A stretch of 64,000 bases of DNA from Terriglobia bacterium. GTDB lineage: Bacteria; Acidobacteriota; Terriglobia; Terriglobales; Acidobacteriaceae. Position 1 is the first letter of the stretch; every line of letters begins with the position of its first letter. The notes under the pieces were generated by a model. It worked only from the letters and a program-made list of their open reading frames with translations, was not told where the DNA came from and made no database searches. The DNA lies in assembly GCA_020072645.1 (NCBI GenBank), contig JAIQGK010000003.1, positions 434,001 through 498,000 of the forward strand, read 5' to 3'. Shown piece by piece: positions 17,701 to 32,700 of the stretch. The position numbers and the translations under genes were made by a program.

Positions 17701-20700
17701 ATCCATTTTCGCTGATGGTCGAACAGCTCGGGATTGCTCGCGATCCAGCCACGTCACCGGTTTATCAAAGCATGTTCGTCTTTCAGCAGACTTATGGAAG
17801 TCATTCAGACGATTTTGTGCGTTTTGCACTGGGGCAGCCGGGGGCGCGCGTAGCTTTAGGCGGCTTGCAGTTGGAGTCTGTGACTGTCGAACAGCAGACG
17901 GCGCAGTTTGATCTGACGCTGACGGCCGGAGAATGTCCAAATGGCCTGATCGGGGAATGGGAGTACAACAGCGATCTGTTCGAGAAAGCCACGATCGCTC
18001 GCTGGGCTGGGAGCTTCTCCATTCTGCTGGAAGGAATCCTCTTGAATCCTGAAACTCCGGTGAGCCAATTACCGGTGGTCTCAGTAAGCGAACGCAACCG
18101 GCTGCTTGAGGAGCTTAATTGCACAGAATTCGAATATGACCGTGAGCAGTGTCTGCATGAGTTGATTGCGGCGCAGGCCAAGAACAGGCCTGGCGAGACA
18201 GCGATTGTCTGGGGCGAAACGGAAATTACCTTTGCAGAATTGAATGCCCGGGCGAACCAGCTGGCGCGGCGCCTTGTGCGCATGGGAGTACAGAAAAAAG
18301 AAGATCTCGTAGGAATTTGCATGCGACGCTCACCGGACATGGTGGTGGCAATGCTGGCCATTTGGAAGGCCGGTGCGGCGTATGTGCCTCTGGATCCTCA
18401 ATACCCTGCGGAAAGATTGCGCTTCATGCTGGAAGATGCAGGTGCAAGAGTCGTGATCACTGAAGAAGTGTTGGGCGAGAGGGTCTATGGAGGAGCTGCT
18501 ACCGTTCTGTGCTTTGACCGCGAAAGGGAATTGATACAAAACGAGAGCAGGGAACAAATCAATGAAGCAGTCAGCAGTCGGCAACCGGCTTACCTGATCT
18601 ACACCTCGGGATCTTCCGGAGTGCCGAAAGGAGTGGTGCTCACTCACAGAAATGCCACGGCATTTGTGGCGTGGGCGCAACGCACTTTTACGCAAGAGGA
18701 GTTCAGCGGCGTACTGGCGGCGACATCAGTCTGTTTTGATCTTTCGATCTTTGAGTTGTGGGCAACGCTCGGCTGCGGCGGCACCGTCGTGCTGGCCGAC
18801 GATGTGCTCGGATGGTGGGAAAGCCTGAGGGAAGGAAAAATCTCCAACCGCGTGCGTTTGGTGAATACCGTACCCTCGGCAATTGCCAAACTGATCGAGC
18901 AAACACGGTTGCCGAATGAGGTGGTGACGATCAATCTGGCGGGCGAAGCGCTAAAGAGCGAATTAGTAACAGAATTGTGGCAGTCGGGAAATCTCAAACG
19001 TGTCAACAATCTGTACGGGCCCACAGAAACAACCACCTACTCGAGTTGGACAACCGTAGAACCACAAAAGAAAGTAACCATCGGGCGCGGTACAGGCAAT
19101 ACACGCCTTTATGTGATGGACCAGGAGTTGGAATTAGCGCCGTTTGGGGTGGTTGGCGAGCTTTATATCGCAGGCGCGGGCGTAGGGCGTGGATACTGGA
19201 AACGCGCCAGCCTGACAGCCGAGCGATTCCTGCCTGATCCCAACAGCAAAATACCCGGAGAGCGTATGTACCGCACCGGAGACCTGGTGCGATGGAACAA
19301 TGCTGGTGAACTGGAATATCTGGGGCGCGCTGATCAGCAAGTGAAGTTGCGTGGCTATCGGATCGAACTGGGCGAGATTGAAGCTGCTTTGAGTTCCCAC
19401 TCGGCTGTGCGTGAGAACGCGGTTGTCGTTAAGGAAAGCGGCCTTGAGAAATGGGTGGTGGCCTATGCTGCTCCGCGGCCAGGGATGGACATCAACGAGG
19501 GACAGCTGCGCGAGTATCTGCAAGAGAGAATACCGCGTTTCATGGTTCCTTCTCAATTCGTAATACTGGAGAATCTGCCAAAAACCCCCAACGGCAAAGT
19601 TGACCGAAAGTTGCTGCCCGACCCGGTACGCAGCATAGTAAAGGGACGAAAGCCGCAGAATGAAACAGAAGAGACCCTGGCGGCTATCTGGGCACAGGTG
19701 ATCCATCTTGAGCAGGTCGGCATAGACGAAAATTTCTTTGACTTGGGTGGGCACTCACTGCTGGCAACGCAAGTAATGTCTCGCGTCCGGCAAGTTTTTG
19801 GTGTGGACTTGCAGCTTCGCTGTCTCCTGGAGAACCCCACTGTCGCCGGGCTGGCGCTCCAGGTTGAAAAAGCAACCCGGATCACGGCTCCTCCTCTGCG
19901 GCCCGTTCCGCGGAAAGAACATGCGCGACTGTCCTTTGCCCAGGAACGCTTGTGGTTCCTCTCGCGCTATGAGACTGAAGCGAGTCTGTATAACGTGCCG
20001 GTAGCTTTGAGGTTGCAGGGGCCGTTGAATAAGCGGGCGCTGCATGCCGCCTTGCAGGAGATCGTTGATCGCCATGAAGTGCTCCGGACCAGTTTCCCGG
20101 AAAACGAGGGTGCAGCCGTACAAAGCATCGCTCCAGTAATAGATTTGCCTATGCCTGTTCTGGAGATGCTTGAGACCGAAATGCCTCAATTTTTACGGCA
20201 TGAGTCACGGCTTCCATTCAATCTTGCCACTGGACCGGTCATTCGCGCTTCTTTACTCCAACTCAGCAACCAGGACCATGTTCTCGTCGTGGTGCTCCAT
20301 CACATCGTGTGCGACGGCTGGTCGATGGGAATCATGTTGCAAGAGTTGACCGAGCTTTATGATGCCTTCAGCCGCGGCGACTCCTCTCCTCTGGCGCCAC
20401 TGCAGGTTCAATATGCTGACTTCGCGGAGTGGCAGCGCGAGTGGTTGCAAGGCGAACTGCTGGAAAAACAAACGGCCTACTGGAAGGCTCAGTTGGCTGG
20501 AGTGGAGCCACTGAACCTTCCGACAGACCGTCCACATCCTGCCAAGCCCGTATTTACTGGAGGCTCAGAGGTTGCGATTTTGGCGCAATCAGTGACCGCG
20601 GAGGTGCGCTCGTTCAGCCGCCGGCAAGCTGTCACGCTATTTATGACTTTGCTGGCTGCTTTTAAAATTTTGCTTCGCCGTTACAGCGGGCAAACTGATA

Positions 20701-23700
20701 TAGCCGTCGGCTCTCCGATTGCCAACCGCGCTGTACCGGAAACAGAGCCGCTCATCGGTTTCTTTGTAAACACTTTGGTATTGCGTTCGGCATCAGCGGC
20801 TGATAGTTCGGTAGCCGAGCTATTGCAACAGGTCCGCGAAGTCTCATTGCAAGCTTATGCGCATCAGGACGTTCCCTTCGAGCGGTTGGTCGAAATCCTG
20901 GATCCAGCACGTAATCTCGGCCGCACACCTCTTTTTCAAACCATGTTTGTGCTGCAGAACACGCCGCTGCCCAACCTGCCGTGGAATGGCCTGAAAGCAA
21001 CACCGCGGATGCTGGAGACCGGCACCTCGAAGTTTGACATTACTTTGGCCGCGCGCGAGAGGGACGAAGAATTAGAGCTCTCTCTGGAGTACAGCACCGA
21101 ATCATTTGACGCCGAGCGCATGAAACGGCTGCTGCAGCACTATCAAAACCTCCTCCAGGGGATGATTCTTTCCCCCGAGAGATGCGCGGGCGAAATCGAC
21201 ATCCTGAGCGCCGCTGAAAGAAAGCAACTGCTCGTGGAGTGGAAGGGCGTCGAACTGGAATATGAGCGAGAGAAATGCCTGCCGGAATTGCTGGAAGAAC
21301 AGGCAAGAAGGACCCCGGAGGCAGTAGCTGTAGTCAGTGCCGATGGACAATTGACGTATGCGGAGCTAAATCGGAAAGCTAATCAACTGGGTCAATACTT
21401 GCGGCAATTGGGAGTGGGCCCAGAAGTCCGCGTGGCAATTTGCCTGGAACGTGGGCGCGACTTGATAGTGGGTTTAATGGGGATCCTCAAAGCAGGAGGA
21501 GCGTACGTACCTCTGGATGGAAGCTATCCCAAAGAGCGATTGCAATACATGGTGGAGGATGCAGAGGCAGCCGTCGTACTGACGCAAACCCATCTCTTGG
21601 GAGATTTGAATGGGTTTGGTGGACGTGTGGTGCTGTTAGAAAAGGACCGGGAAACGATAGAGCAGGAGAGTGGAGAAACCCTGAAAGCACCAACGACACC
21701 GGAAAATCTTGCCTATGTGATCTACACCTCGGGCTCAACGGGTAGGCCAAGGGGAGTGGCAATCACACATCGCAGCGCAACCGTGCTTCTGCACTGGGCC
21801 AGAGAATCATTTTCGGCGGAAGAGTTAAGCGCTGTGCTGGCTTCAACTTCAATCTGCTTTGATCTGTCTGTTTTCGAGATCTTTGTGCCGCTCAGTTGTG
21901 GCGGAACAGTGTTCGTAGTCAAGGATGTCCTGGAACTGGCTAAGATGCCGGAACCTGATGCAATCAAGTTGGTCAATACAGTGCCGTCTGCCATGCGGGA
22001 GCTGGTGCGGATCAAGGCAGTCCCTCAGTCGGTGCGGACGGTCAATCTAGCTGGAGAGGCATTGACCTGGGGATTAGTACAGGATGTTTATGGACTTGGA
22101 AGTGCTGCTCGAGTCTGCAATCTGTACGGTCCGTCAGAAGACACCACATATTCGACCTATGCATGGTTGTCGAAAACTCCAGATGCCCCGGCCGTGCCAA
22201 TAGGAAAGCCACTCGCCAATACACAAGCTTATGTGCTGGACGGGCGCATGGAGCTACTGCCGGTAGGTGTGGTAGGAGAGCTCTATTTGGCCGGAGCAGG
22301 ACTGGCGCGAGGCTACTTAAATCGGCCGGAGTTGACAGCAGAAAAATTTGTGCCCAACCCTTTTAGCACGATTATTGGCCAGCGCCTGTATCGCACTGGG
22401 GACCTTGCCTCTTATCGCCCGGACGGGAATTTGGATTATCAGGGACGCATTGACCATCAGGTCAAGGTGCGTGGCTATCGGATCGAGTTGACTGAGATTG
22501 AAGCCGCGCTCGAAGAGATAGTCGGTGTCACTCAGGCAGTAGTTGTGGCTGCGGATGATTCTGGGGAGAAGAGGCTGGTGGCTTATGCGGCCGTTGAAGA
22601 AGGAATAAATCCACCGCAGTTGAAAACAGCACTCAGAAAACGGCTGCCGGAGTTCATGGTACCGTCCGACTTTGTTTTACTGGATCGATTGCCGCTGACG
22701 CCGAACGGAAAGATTGACCGTCGCGCGTTGCCATCGTTCCGGAAACAAAGAGATGAAGGCTCAAGTTATGCTGAACCACGCACTGCCGCAGAAGAGCTGA
22801 TCGCGCAAATCTGGGAGGACCTGCTGGGCATTGAGCATGTAGGTTTGCACGATAACTTCTTTGTGCTGGGTGGGCACTCTCTGCTGGCAACGCGGATGCT
22901 TGCGCGGGTGAGGGAGACATTTCATCGCGAAATAGAATTGCGGGCAATTTTCGAATTTCCGGTTCTTCAGGATTTAGCGACACACGTTGACAGTTTGACC
23001 GGTGAATGGCAGGCAGATACAGCCCTGCCCCTTGTCCGTGTCCAAAGATTGGGGCCGTTACCCCTTTCTTCCCAGCAAGAGCGCCTCTGGTTCCTTGATC
23101 TTTTTAACTCCAGCGGAGCAGCGTATAACCTGCCGGCAGCAGTGCGCCTGAAAGGCAATCTGAATCGGGAAGCGCTCGAGTGGAGTTTCCAGGAAATTTT
23201 GCGGCGCCATGAAATTTTGCGCGCCCGTTTCGTACAGACTGGAGCCAAGCCACAGTTGGAGATAGACGAAGGGTTCAGGGTTGAATTGCCGCAAATAGAT
23301 GTTCCAGATTCGACCGCTGGAATAGCAGCACAGGACTGGATACATCGCGAACTGACAGAAGAGGCGGCCCGTCCATTTGAATTGGCCGAAGGGCGGTTGT
23401 TCCGGACGAAGCTACTGCGACTCGGGGAGAATGAATACATACTGCTCATTACCGTCCACCACATCGTTTTCGATGGATGGTCGGTTGGTGTGCTGGTCAA
23501 CGAACTGCGGGCGCTGTATGAGACATATAGCACGAAAAGCCCGTTACCTCTGCCCGATTTGGAAATTCAATATGTGGATTATGCAAGTTGGCAGCGGGAG
23601 TTGCTGGAAACCGGAAAACTGGCAGAAGGATTGGGATATTGGAAAAAATACTTGCAAGCGCTCCCGGTGTTGGAACTGCCTTCTGATTATCCCCGGCCTG

Positions 23701-26700
23701 CGGTTCAAAGCTTTCGTGGAGCCAATGAGGAATGGGTGCTTGCAGCCGAAGTGAACACGGGGTTGAAAGCCCTGGGCCGCGAGCATAGGGTGACCCTCTT
23801 CATGTCCTTGCTGGCAGGATTGCAGATTCTACTGGCACGCTACAGCGGCCAGGAGGACATCGCCGTGGGTTCGCCAGTTGCGAATCGACCTCATGCTCAG
23901 TTGCAAAGCCTGATTGGCTTCTTTGTGAATACTCTGGTATTACGCGGCGATTTGAGCGGCAATCCGCCGGTTCGGGAGGTCTTACATCGAACCCGCGAAA
24001 CGTGCTTATCAGCTTATAAACACCAGACCGTTCCTTTGGAGAAGTTGGTGGACTCGTTGGAGCCGCAGCGGGACCTGAGCCGAAATCCGTTATTTCAGGT
24101 GGCGATGATATTGCAGAACGCTCCTGCCGGCACTATGCAGTTGCCGGGTTTAGAGATGACTTTGCTTCGTCCGGCCGCCACGGGAGCAAAATTTGACTTG
24201 ACCTTAGTCATTGAAGAGGGCCCGCAAGGTCTGCATGGATTCGCTGAATACTGCGCTGATCTGTTTGAACCAAAGACAATTCGGCAGATGCTGGGGCATT
24301 ACAGCCAAATTCTGCGCGAAATGGTCCGCGATTTCCAACAGTGCGTTTCCACCTTGCCGTTACTGACAGAGGCCGAGCACCGGCAGTTATTGTTTGACTG
24401 GAATGAGACGACGACAGTTTTTGCCTCGCGCTGCATTCATGAATTGTTTGAAGAGCAGGCAAGGAGCACTCCGGACGCAGTTGCGTTGGAATACGAAAAA
24501 CAGGAGTTGAGTTATGCAGAGCTGAACCGGCGCGCGAACCAGTTGGGGCATTACTTGAGAAAGCAGGGAGTAGGGCCGGAAACGCGGGTAGGAATTTGTC
24601 TGGAACGCAGCTTCGAAATGGTGGTTGGATTACTTGGCATACTCAAAGCCGGTGGGGCCTATCTGCCACTGGATCCTGGTTATCCGCAGGAACGGCTAGC
24701 CTATATGCTCCAGGATGGAAAAGTTCCGGTGCTGCTGACCCAAGAACGATTCCGCTCGCAGCTCAGGAGCTTCGACGGAAAAGTAGTAGCGCTGGATGAG
24801 CAGTGGGACGGCATTACCACGGAGAGCGCCGCGAACCCGAAAAACATTACGAGCCTGCAGAATCTGGTTTATGTGATCTACACCTCGGGTTCGACAGGGC
24901 AGCCCAAAGGTGCAATGAACATCCACGGCGGCTTGTGCAACCGGTTGCAATGGATGCAGCAGCAATATGGACTCAACGCTGGCGATCGGGTGCTGCAGAA
25001 AACCCCATTCACCTTCGATGTTTCAGTCTGGGAATTTTTCTGGCCGCTGATCACCGGTGCGCGGCTTGTGATGGCTCGGCCGGGTGGTCATCAGGACGCT
25101 GACTATATAAGCACCACCATCCAGAGCTCAAGTATTACCACAATCCATTTTGTTCCATCCATGCTAAGTGTGTGGCTGGAGAGTGAAGGCGCCGCAAGCT
25201 GCACTTCTTTGAAGCGGGTGATCTGCAGTGGCGAAGCCCTGGGTTTGGAGCTACAGAAGAGATTCCAAGGGAAAGTCGGCGCCGAGTTGCATAACTTGTA
25301 TGGGCCGACAGAAGCTTCTATTGATGTGACCTTCTGGCATTGCCAGAACGATGAAAGCAGATTCTTCGTACCTATCGGAAGGCCCATTGCAAATACTCAG
25401 GTTTACGTTTTGGACAATGCATTGCAGCCTGTTCCGGTGGGAGTGAAGGGAGAGTTATACCTGGGCGGCATGGGATTGGCGCGTGGCTATCTGGCGCAGC
25501 CGGGCATGACCGCAGAAAAATTCATTCCTCATCCTTTTAGCCTGGTCGGAGGCGAAAGGCTTTATCGGACCGGAGATGCGGTGAGATGGCGGAAAAAAGG
25601 AGAGCTGGAGTATCTTGGCCGGTTAGATCATCAGGTGAAGCTGCGAGGGTTCCGCATTGAGTTAGGAGAGATCGAGACCCGGCTCTTGGAGCACGAGGCC
25701 GTCAGCGAAGCAGTAGTGACCGTGCGTGAGGACACGCCGGGAGATAAGAGACTGGTTGCGTACCTGGTGCCGGACAGAAATTGCGCTCATCCTGTAACGC
25801 AATTCTTAAAGTTCGATCAGAGCGGAGAATTCCCGCGAGCAGCACGTTACGAATTACCGAACGGGATGGTGATCAGTCACCAGAACAAGAACGAAACAGA
25901 TTTTGTCTATCAGGAAATCTTCGAGCGGCGGACTTATTTACAGCACGGCATCACTCTAAGAAACGATGCCTGTGTTGTTGACGTAGGCGCTAACATTGGC
26001 TTATTTACGCTATCAATACTGGAAAGGGCCCCCCAAGCCAGGATTTATGCGTTTGAGCCGATCCCTCCAGTCTTCGAAAACCTCAGAATCAATTCTCTTC
26101 TGGCCGGCGGGGACATCCATCTGTTTAACTGCGGACTTTCCAGTGTGTCTGGAACGGCTGACTTTACGTGGTTCAAACATAACTCTGTGATTTCAGGTCG
26201 TTACGCCGATCTAAAGAAAGAGCAAGGCACCATTAAGACGTTCCTTAAGAACCAGAACGGCGCAGAGCTATCCGAAGAGACTCTTGAGACGCTGATTGAG
26301 CAACGCCTGGATCACGAAAAGTTTCGTTGTACGTTGCGGACACTATCCGAGGTGATCGCGGCGGAACGCATTGAACGTATTGACCTTCTGAAGATTGATG
26401 TGGAGAAAAGCGAACTGGAGGTCTTCGAAGGAATTGAGGATAAAGACTGGGCCAAAATCCGCCAACTCGTAATCGAGGTTCACGACATCGAAGGCAGATT
26501 AAGGAAAATGCGGCATCTTTTGGAGGTGCGCGGCTACGAGGTGAGCGTCGAACAGGATGACGAACTGGCGGCCACCGATCTCTATACGATCTTCGCCCGG
26601 CGGCCGGAGACAATCAAGCAGGGGAACGGGTCGTACGCTCCTTCGTCAAGGGTCGAACGAGTGTACTGGAACTCAAAGCAATTGGAGACGGCACTTCGCG

Positions 26701-29700
26701 CGCACCTCTCAGCGAAGCTGCCGAGCTATATGGTTCCCAACGCGTTGGTATTCCTTCCCGCAATGCCCCTTACAGCCAACGGCAAAATTGATAAAAAGGC
26801 ATTGCCTGCACTCAAGTCCGCGTCCAAGCCTTCCCCGGGACCAAAACTGCCGTTGGGAGAAACGGAGCGCATTCTCGCGCAGATATGGAAACAGATTCTA
26901 AGGATTGATGAAGTTGGTATAGAGGACAAGTTTTTTGATGTCGGCGGACATTCACTGCTCATTCCCGAGCTACGTCTAGAGGTACAAAAAGCCTTTGGGA
27001 AGAACTTGCCTATAGTTGATTTCTTCCAGTATCCGACCATCCGCTCGCTGGCTGAGCGCTTAGAGGGCGGCCGCAGCATTGTTCGGGTTGAATCAGGACG
27101 CCGAAGTGAGATCGTCGAAACAGGGCAGCCGGGAATTGGCACAACAGAGTTCGCCATCATTGGAATGGTTGGCAGATTTCCGGGAGCGGCCAATCTGGAA
27201 GAATTTTGGCAGAACCTTGAGGCGGGAGTTGAATCCATCACCGACTTTTCCGATGAAGAATTGCGAGCTGCGGGCATTAGCGAGGAACTGTTGGGTTCTC
27301 CGAATTTCGTCAAGCGCGGTCCAGTGGTGGCCAACGTTGACCTGTTTGATGCCCGGTTTTTTGATGTCAGTGCGCGCGAAGCAGAGATGATTGATCCGCA
27401 ACAGCGGATCTTCCTGGAATGCGCCTGGGAAGCACTGGAGAATGCGGGATACGCGGCCAGGAATTATCCCGGCAAGATCGGACTCTATGCGGGAAGCGGA
27501 CCTAACACTTATGTTTTCAATTTATTGGGCGAGGGAAATTTCCTCTACTCCAAGGATGCCGCTCCCATCTTATTCGCTAATAGCAATGACTTTCTGGCTA
27601 CGCGAGTGTCCTACAAGCTGAATTTAACCGGACCGAGCCTCACTATACAGACAGCCTGCTCGACCTCCCTTGTAGCCGTTCATATGGCCTGCCGGGCCCT
27701 GTTCAATCATGAATGCGATATGGCTCTGGCCGGGGGAATCACCATCCGAACTCCGCAGAAGGTCGGCGATATCTTCCAGGAAGGGAGTATTGTCTCTCCT
27801 GACGGCCACTGCCGGACCTTTGATGAGCAAGCCCAGGGCACAGTAAGAGGCAATGGCGCGGGAGTAGTCGTTATCAAGCGATTGGAAGACGCGCTGCGGG
27901 ACCGCGACCATATCCGTGCAGTCATTAAAGGTTCGGCCATCAACAATGATGGTAGCGACAAAGTAGGTTATACAGCCCCGAGCATTACCGGCCAATGCAA
28001 CGTAATTCAAGAGGCACTGCGGGAATCAGGCGTAAAGCCGGAGACGATCACATGTCTGGAAGCGCACGGAACCGCAACGCCCCTGGGCGACCCCATCGAG
28101 ATTTCTGCTCTTACACAGGCATATCGCGGGATGGGTGCTGAAAAGAATGCGTTTTGCGCGATTGGTTCAGTCAAATCCAATATTGGCCATGCCGACTCGG
28201 CCGCCGGCGTTGCAGGACTGATCAAGACCGTGCTGGCGCTCGAGCATAAACAGATTCCTCCTACTCTCCATTGCGAGCGAACTAATCCTCAAATTGATTT
28301 CGACCATAGCCCGTTTTATGTGAATACGAAGCTTGCAGAGTGGAAGCCCGAAAGTTTGCCACGCAGGGCAGGGGTGAGTTCGTTTGGGATCGGCGGGACC
28401 AACGCGCATGTCATTCTAGAGGAGGCGCCGACCGATGATGCTGTGTCCGCGTGCCGTCCCTGGCAACTAGTGCTGTTATCCGCGAAGACAGCGACAGCCC
28501 TGGAATCCGCAGTCGAAAATCTGGAAGCATACTTGCGAAAGAATCAATCGGCCCATCTTGCGGATGTTGCACACACTCTTCAAGTGGGACGCGCGACCTT
28601 TGCTCATCGTTGTCTTGTAGTGGCGGAAAGTACCGCAGAGGCAACCGAGAGATTTAAGACCCGGCACACAAAACCCTTGCCGGCCTCAGTTGTTTCCCAT
28701 GAGGGTTTGCGGCCAGTCTTTGTGTTCCCAGGACAAGGGACACAGTATGTCAACATGGGTAAGCATCTTTATGCTCATGAGCCGCTTTTCCATGAAGTGG
28801 TAGATCAGTGCTCGGAACTGCTTCGGCCAGAATTGCAATTGGACTTGCGCAGTGTGCTCTATCCGAGCCCGCAAGAATCCCAATGGGCTGAGACCGAGTT
28901 GCGGGAGACCCGGACTACTCAGCCCACGATCTTTGTCATTGAATACGCCCTGGCCAGGATGTGGATGTCCTGGGGCGTCATGCCCGACAGCATGCTGGGG
29001 CACAGCATCGGAGAATACGTGGCCGCATGTCTTGCAGGGGTGTTTTCGCTGGAGGATGCCCTGAAGTTGGTTGCCGTTCGTGGCCGCCTGATGCAGAGCT
29101 GTGAGCGCGGCGGAATGCTGGCTGTGGCAGCTTCCGAGAATGAAGTCCAAATCTACTTAAAAGCAGGATTGGAGTTGGCCGCGATTAATGGATCGCGTTC
29201 ATGTGTATTGTCGGGGCCACTCGAATCTTTGGAATTGGCTGAAAAGGAACTGGTAAAGCAGCAAGTTGTCCATCGGCGTCTGGCATCGTCTCACGCTTTC
29301 CATTCCGCGATGATGGAACCGATCGTTGATCAGTTTGTTCAGCAGGTGAGACGAGTTCGTCTAAATGCGCCGCAGATGCGCTATCTCTCCAATGTTACGG
29401 GTGACTGGATAGCCGCGGAGCAGACTACGGATCCAGCTTATTGGGGCAAACAACTCCGTCACACCGTTCAGTTTGCCGACGGAATTCGAAATCTATGCAG
29501 TGCTGGCGCGCGGGTCACTCTGGAGGTTGGGCCTGGCCATACCAGTCATACGGCCATGCGTCAGACAATAGCCAAAGCAGATCTGCCGACGATGCTGACA
29601 TCGTTGCCGGAGTCCCAGACTGGTGAATCAGATGTAAAGCACGTGCTTACGACGCTGGGCCATCTGTGGCTTCAGGGCGCAAGAATTGATTGGAATGAGT

Positions 29701-32700
29701 TTGCGTCAGGGGAGAAGCGCAGAAGAATCCCGTTGCCCACCTACCCGTTCGAACGCCAGCGTTTCTGGGTTGACGCGCCGGGTTCCCGCCTGTCCCATGC
29801 AGAGGGTTCGCGAAAGCAGCTTAAAGACTGGTTATATCTGCCGTGTTGGAAGGAAACAGCACGAGTCGCTCCAGCGAGGAAAGCCGAAGGTTCTGAGAAG
29901 ACACGATTGTTGGTGTTCTCCCCCAATTCGAGAATAACGTCGATGCTCGTTGAGAAATTTGAGCAAAGACGGTACGAGATCGTAAATGTCGTCGCAGGAC
30001 AGGAATTTGCCAGAACTGGCCCGGAAGCCTATGCCATTCGTCCTGCTGCTCGGGCGGATTACGACACACTGTTTTCCGTGTTGCAAGAGCAGGGACAGTT
30101 TCCGCAGAAGATTCTTCATCTCTGGAATACCGGCCCTGCAGGCTCACTGGAATACGAACTGGATCGTGCTCTATATAGTCCGCTGCATGTTGTGCAGGCA
30201 GCTACGGCAATACCCGGCGTGGGCCGCATTCAGTGCATGGTGGTCTCCAGCGGTTTGCATGAGATTACCGGAAATGAAGACGTATCCCCTGCCAAGGCGA
30301 CGCTTCTGGGTTTGTGCAGGACGGTCTCTCAGGAACTACCTGATTTCGTATGCAGAAGTGTGGATATTGAAGTGCCATCTGAAGGCTCATGGATGGAGCA
30401 CGCCTTACTCGATCAACTGATCTGCGAATTCGAATCCGAGGAACAACAGCCAATAGTGAGTTACCGCGGGGCCCGGCGCTGGATCCAGACCTTCGATCAG
30501 GCCCTTCTCGAAGCAGGTGAGCCGGACTTGGTTCGTGAGGGTGGAGTTTACCTGATCACGGGCGGGCTAAATGATGTAGGTTTTCAATTCGCGGAATGGC
30601 TTGCTTCTCAAATGCATGCTTCTGTTGTGCTTGTGGATCGTCGTTCGTTCCCCTTACGAGAGCATTGGAGCGTCTGGCCTGAGACCCACACAGGTGACCC
30701 TGCGGTGAAGCAGATCAATCGAATCCGCAGTTGGGAGCAAAACGGCGCCAGGGTTCTTATTTCCAACGCCGATGTTGCGGACGAAGACCAGATGCGGGAC
30801 CTCTGCAAACACGTGCGGGCCGAGTTGGGAGTGATTCATGGAGTAATACATGCTGCAGGCGTCTTTGAAGCGGAACCCATTGCGGCAATGACGGATGATC
30901 ATGTGTCCGCGCTCCTTACCCCCAAAGTGCACGGTGCGCTTGTTCTAGACAGGATATTCGCCGAACAGGACCTGGATTTTATGGTCTTCTGCTCATCTCT
31001 GGTCTCAATGATCGGCGAAGCCAAACATGCGGGCTATGCGGCAGCCAATGCTTTTCTCGATTCCCTCGCGCGACGGAATTTCTTCCGTAATCGCTGCTTC
31101 GTGTTGTCAATCAACTGGGATGCATGGACATTGTCGGACGACTCAAGGTCCTGCGCTGTCACGGGCGCTTCCGAAGGGATCAGGCAGGAGGAAGCGGTTG
31201 AGGTTCTGCGCCGGTTGCTTCGCGCCAAACCAGGTCCGCAGGCCGTTATTTCAACCCGAGATCTGGCATGGCTCGCCCGAAAGAAGACTAGTGTGGAGGA
31301 AGAAGCAGCGGAGGCAACAGAGCGTGCCTACGCTCGTCCGAACCTTGATCACCCCGTCGAGCCGCCAACCAACACCACCGAAACTTTATTGGTCCGGATA
31401 TGGACAGAAGTGCTCGGAGTATCGCCCATAGGCATCAATGATGACTTCTTTGAATTGGGCGGCGATTCGCTGATCGGCCTAAAGCTGACAGCGCGCTCTC
31501 GTGATTTGGGCATACAGATCGCGGTTGCTCAATTGTTCCGTAATCGCACGATCCGGGAATTGGCCGCCGCTGTTGATCAAGTGGCTTTGGCGGAGAAGAT
31601 TCCCCCCATCGTGCGGATTCCTCGCAATGGAACGATCCCTCTGTCATACACACAACAAAGAGTGTGGTTCATAGACCGCATGACTCCAGATGGGTCGGCC
31701 TATAACATCCCAGCCGCTGTTCGTATTAAAGGTTTTCTTGATTTGACCGTATTGGAACGGGTACTGCACGAAATCATATCGCGCCATGAGTCTTTGCGTA
31801 CTCGATTTGAAATTGTGGATAGTGGGCCGCGACAGGTCATTGACGACACAATCGCTGTACCTCTTTCTGTTATTGACTTGAGTTCCGGTACGGAGGATGT
31901 GGAAAAAACCGCTCGAATAGTAGCGCGCGACGAAATACAAAAACCGTTTGATCTCCAGCGTGGACCGCTTATCAGGACATGCCTGCTCAGACTGGCTGAA
32001 CAGGAGCATGTGCTGGTGATGACCATGCATCATACTGTTTCAGACGGCTGGTCATTAGGCATCCTGGTACGAGAAGTTTCTGTGCTCTACAAGGCATTTA
32101 GCGCGGGCGAACCCTCGCCACTGGCGGAATTGCCCATTCAATATGCAGATTACAGTGCCTGGCAGCGGCAATGGATCAGCGGCGACGTGCTGGAGCAGCA
32201 ACTCAATTATTGGAAACAGCAGTTGGCTGGTGTGCCTGTCTTGGATCTGCCTACCGACTTTGCCCGGCCCCTGATACAGAGTCAGAGAGGCGGCATTGTA
32301 CGCTTCAAAGTATCGCTTGAGCTGACAGTCAAGTTGAAAGAGATATGCCTGCAGCATGGGACAACGCTGTATATGACACTGCTGGCGGCATTTCAAACGT
32401 TGATGTCACGTTATAGCCGGCAGCATGACATCACTACCGGCACGGCAATTGCCGGGCGCCGCCGTACCGAGACCGAAAGCTTGATCGGTTTCTTTGTCAA
32501 CACTCTTGTGCTAAGAACTGATTTGTCCGGTGCGCCTGCCTTTGCCGCACTATTACAGCAGGTCAAGCAAACCACGCTCGAAGCCTATGCTCATCAGGAT
32601 GTGCCATTTGAAAAGCTGGTAGAGGTCCTCTCGCCGGACCGGGATCTGGGACGATCTCCCTTGTATCAGGTGATGTTCGGTCTTCAGAATGCTCCTTATG

